In this document: one piece after another, positions 8,242-9,468 of the stretch
Numbering within the stretch: the first letter of the stretch is position 1
How the letters are laid out: the number at the start of each line of letters is the position of its first letter
Assembly (NCBI GenBank): GCA_012513125.1
Contig: JAAZCS010000325.1
Coordinates: 1-9,468 of the forward strand
Direction: 5' to 3'
DNA: 9,468 bases
From: Treponema sp.
GTDB lineage: Bacteria; Spirochaetota; Spirochaetia; Treponematales; Treponemataceae
Notes under the pieces: model-generated
Seen by the model: the letters and a program-made list of their open reading frames with translations, nothing else
What the model was told of the DNA's origin: nothing
Databases searched by the model: none
Position numbers and translations under genes: made by a program

Positions 8242-8260
8242 TGTCATTCGTCGAATGACA
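8242..8260. promoter_or_regulatory. 19-base palindrome upstream of the LRR gene, candidate operator or leader hairpin
   Basis: TGTCATTCG (8242-8250) and CGAATGACA (8252-8260) are perfect inverted copies around a single T. A -10-like TCTAAT (8237-8242, five of six bases of TATAAT) overlaps its left edge, so a repressor bound here would cover the transcription start. I see no convincing -35 element at the right distance, so the promoter is weakly supported. With a one-base centre the DNA palindrome reading (dimeric repressor site) is more natural than an RNA hairpin, although a cruciform or hairpin with some opened pairs is possible. Confidence 0.5.
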
Positions 8261-8272
8261 AAAATAAAATCT

Positions 8273-8279
8273 AAGGAGG
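8273..8279 (+). promoter_or_regulatory. Strong Shine-Dalgarno that fixes the start of the LRR gene
   Basis: AAGGAGG lies five bases before the ATG at 8285, a near-perfect match to the 16S rRNA tail. It decides the start: the frame is open further left to an ATG at 8207, but that start has no ribosome binding site and would put a basic 26-residue stretch before an obvious signal peptide. Confidence 0.85.
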
Positions 8280-8284
8280 ATTTT

Positions 8285-9118
8285 ATGAATAAGAAAATAT
8301 TAACTATTTCAGGTATGTTATTGTTATCAATTGCATGTTTTGCAGCAAATTCTGAAAAGGATTTTAATTATAAGATAGCAGACGATGGTGAATCAATTGC
8401 TATTACAGGGTTTAAGAATAATCTTGCACTGTATGATATTCCAAATGAAATTGAAGAAATACCTGTATCTTCTGTTATACTGCAGGAATCATTGGGATAT
8501 AGTAAATCAGGATTTTCAGATACAACAGAAATTACAATAAAATTACCAGATGGGTTAAAACAGTTTACACTTTTACAAAGACAAGGTGGTGTTAAAGGAC
8601 ATATAATTATTGAACAATTACCATCTACTCTTGAAAAATGTGACATTAGAACACAACAAGATAAAAAAGATCCTAAACACTTTTACATATCTTTAAAAGG
8701 TTCCATAAATCAATTAGATAAACTAACTGAATTTAAGGCAGAATATATAGATTTTGAAGAAAAAAAAGTGACCGTAAGAAAAGAATGGCAGTATAAAATA
8801 TCAGCCTATGCAGAAGCAAAATACACTTTTCAAGGATCAAATGTTGAAGGAGTCTTATTTGAAGATGGATTAGAAATAGTTACAGGATTTCGAAATTGCA
8901 ATAATCTTAAAAAAGCAACTCTGCCAGCAACTGTGCAAAAGATTGACTTCTATGCTTTCAGTTTCTGTTCAAGTTTATCAGAAATTGTAATTCCAGATGA
9001 ACTTACAGAAATAAAAGCTTTTGACGGAAATCAAATTTTTGATGGAACAGCTATTGCTCTTAAAACACAAGTAAAACTTAGAAAATTAGGTTATAAAGGA
9101 AAATTCGGTAATGAATAA
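8285..9118 (+). CDS. Exported BspA-like leucine-rich-repeat protein
   Basis: A 277-residue protein that is probably exported. Residues 1-20 form a signal peptide: MNKK, a hydrophobic core to about residue 16, then AC-FAA. Cleavage by signal peptidase I after Ala20 is plausible; Cys18 in LLSIAC could instead be a relaxed spirochaete-type lipobox. The body opens with DFNYKIADDGESIAITGF and a 'YDIPNEIEEIPV' segment, the typical start of BspA-like proteins, which have an N-terminal strand unit followed by LRR_5-type repeats. Recognisable repeats are around residues 190-255 (GLEIVTGFRNCNNLKKATLP, then AFSFCSSLSEIVIPDELTEI). The end, LRKLGYKGKF, matches a terminal signature I associate with Treponema family members. 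BspA-like proteins in oral bacteria bind host proteins or other cells, but this one has few repeats and its role is unknown. Compared with longer relatives it looks short and its middle (about 90-180) is degenerate. It lies just right of the attC and is probably co-transcribed with the next small gene. Confidence 0.85.
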   Translation: MNKKILTISGMLLLSIACFAANSEKDFNYKIADDGESIAITGFKNNLALYDIPNEIEEIPVSSVILQESLGYSKSGFSDTTEITIKLPDGLKQFTLLQRQGGVKGHIIIEQLPSTLEKCDIRTQQDKKDPKHFYISLKGSINQLDKLTEFKAEYIDFEEKKVTVRKEWQYKISAYAEAKYTFQGSNVEGVLFEDGLEIVTGFRNCNNLKKATLPATVQKIDFYAFSFCSSLSEIVIPDELTEIKAFDGNQIFDGTAIALKTQVKLRKLGYKGKFGNE

Positions 9119-9165
9119 ATTGTTGTTACAATATCATAAAGAAAATAAGAAAAGGAAAGAATCAA

Positions 9166-9375
9166 ATGCATCTAGAATTTTCTGAAAAAGCAAAAAATGA
9201 TCCAAATTGTGAAATTAGACTTGGAGAAGCGAGTTGGGATTCATCAAAAAAATCAGTAAAATATACTTGGTTTGACATAAATGGAAAGGCAACCAGAGGA
9301 GGTGAATTTCCAGTTGAAGCTTTACCTCAAATGTTAGATTTCGCAATAAGAAAAGGATATATAAAGCTATATTAA
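9166..9375 (+). CDS. Small protein of unknown function (69 residues)
   Basis: I cannot assign a function. The ATG is preceded at nine bases by AAGGA inside AAAGGAAAG (9151-9159), a good ribosome binding site, and the frame is open to TAA at 9373. The protein is soluble and mixed-charge with no signal peptide or membrane segment. A central stretch (about residues 23-50: ASWDSSKKSVKYTWFDINGK) looks like two or three beta strands, and the end (about 52-67: LPQMLDFAIRKGYI) like a helix, suggesting one compact alpha/beta domain. It follows the LRR gene by 47 bases on the same strand and is closed by the hairpins at 9388-9451, so the two probably form a short operon. Small orphan genes of this kind are common in integron cassettes, which fits the nearby attC but does not prove it. 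Confidence 0.7.
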   Translation: MHLEFSEKAKNDPNCEIRLGEASWDSSKKSVKYTWFDINGKATRGGEFPVEALPQMLDFAIRKGYIKLY

Positions 9376-9387
9376 CTTCACAAGGAA

Positions 9388-9426
9388 TATAAAATCCAGC
9401 CAAGTCAAGCTTGACTGGATTTTATA
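9388..9426. repeat. 12-bp inverted repeat, probably a bidirectional terminator hairpin
   Basis: TATAAAATCCAG (9388-9399) and CTGGATTTTATA (9415-9426) pair perfectly around a 15-base loop, 12 bases after the stop of the small gene. The AT-rich base of the stem gives a U-rich strand on either side, as in bidirectional terminators. The loop overlaps a second perfect palindrome, GTCAAGCTTGAC (9404-9415). Confidence 0.65.
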
Positions 9427-9428
9427 CC

Positions 9429-9451
9429 GTGGGTCAAGCCCACCTTTTTTT
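9429..9451 (+). terminator. Intrinsic transcription terminator
   Basis: GTGGG (9429-9433) and CCCAC (9439-9443) pair around a TCAAG loop, followed after one C by seven T residues (9445-9451). This is a compact rho-independent terminator on the + strand that would end the transcript of the LRR and small genes. The stem is short (5 bp) but GC-rich. Confidence 0.75.
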
Positions 9452-9468
9452 ATTGTAGACATCCGCAC

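Noticed and set aside
8207..8284. Longer N-terminus for the LRR protein starting at 8207
   Set aside because: It would put a basic 26-residue stretch before a clear signal peptide, and the perfect Shine-Dalgarno fits the ATG at 8285.
9127..9132. TACAAT as a separate promoter for the small gene
   Set aside because: There is no acceptable -35 element at the right distance, and the short gap after the LRR gene suits co-transcription.
9388..9426. Second attC site at the right end
   Set aside because: The inverted repeat lacks RYYYAAC and GTTRRRY boxes and the one-sided extra bases; it fits a terminator hairpin better.

Overview
The window holds most of a type I restriction-modification operon on the + strand, followed by a short accessory stretch that carries an integron-type recombination site. 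The organism is most likely a spirochaete of the genus Treponema. That rests on the gene at 8285-9118, a signal-peptide protein with BspA-type leucine-rich repeats and the 'L..LGY.G.F' ending I associate with Treponema surface proteins, together with the attC site at 8063-8181, since chromosomal integrons are known in Treponema (for example T. denticola). The genus is an inference. The hsd genes alone would also fit a Bacteroidetes host.

Layout. 1-969: the 3' two thirds of hsdM, whose start lies left of the window. 953-2185: hsdS. 2190-4778: a large P-loop ATPase resembling the RloC/PrrC and AAA_13 defence ATPases. 4775-7993: hsdR. The four genes overlap or nearly touch (17-base overlap, 4-base gap, ATGA overlap) and look like one transcription unit. 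The order M-S-ATPase-R is the same as in the E. coli prr locus, where the anticodon nuclease PrrC sits inside a type I operon.

After hsdR come about 70 bases of unexplained GC-richer DNA and then a 119-base imperfect inverted repeat with all the hallmarks of an integron attC site: paired R boxes (ATCCAAC and GTTAGGT), paired L boxes, and two unpaired bases on the left arm that read G and T on the bottom strand. The right part (8182-9468) looks like the start of the next cassette or flanking DNA. It has a leader with two palindromes and a strong Shine-Dalgarno, the leucine-rich-repeat gene, a 69-residue unknown gene, and a pair of hairpins ending in a T-run (terminator).

Working model: HsdM, HsdS and HsdR methylate and cleave DNA at a bipartite site set by HsdS. 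The embedded ATPase probably acts as a guard that attacks a cellular target, perhaps tRNA, when restriction is disabled by a phage. The attC immediately downstream, oriented as expected for a cassette read from left to right, raises the possibility that the whole operon was captured as, or inserted into, an unusually large integron cassette. The window does not show the left boundary, so this is untested.
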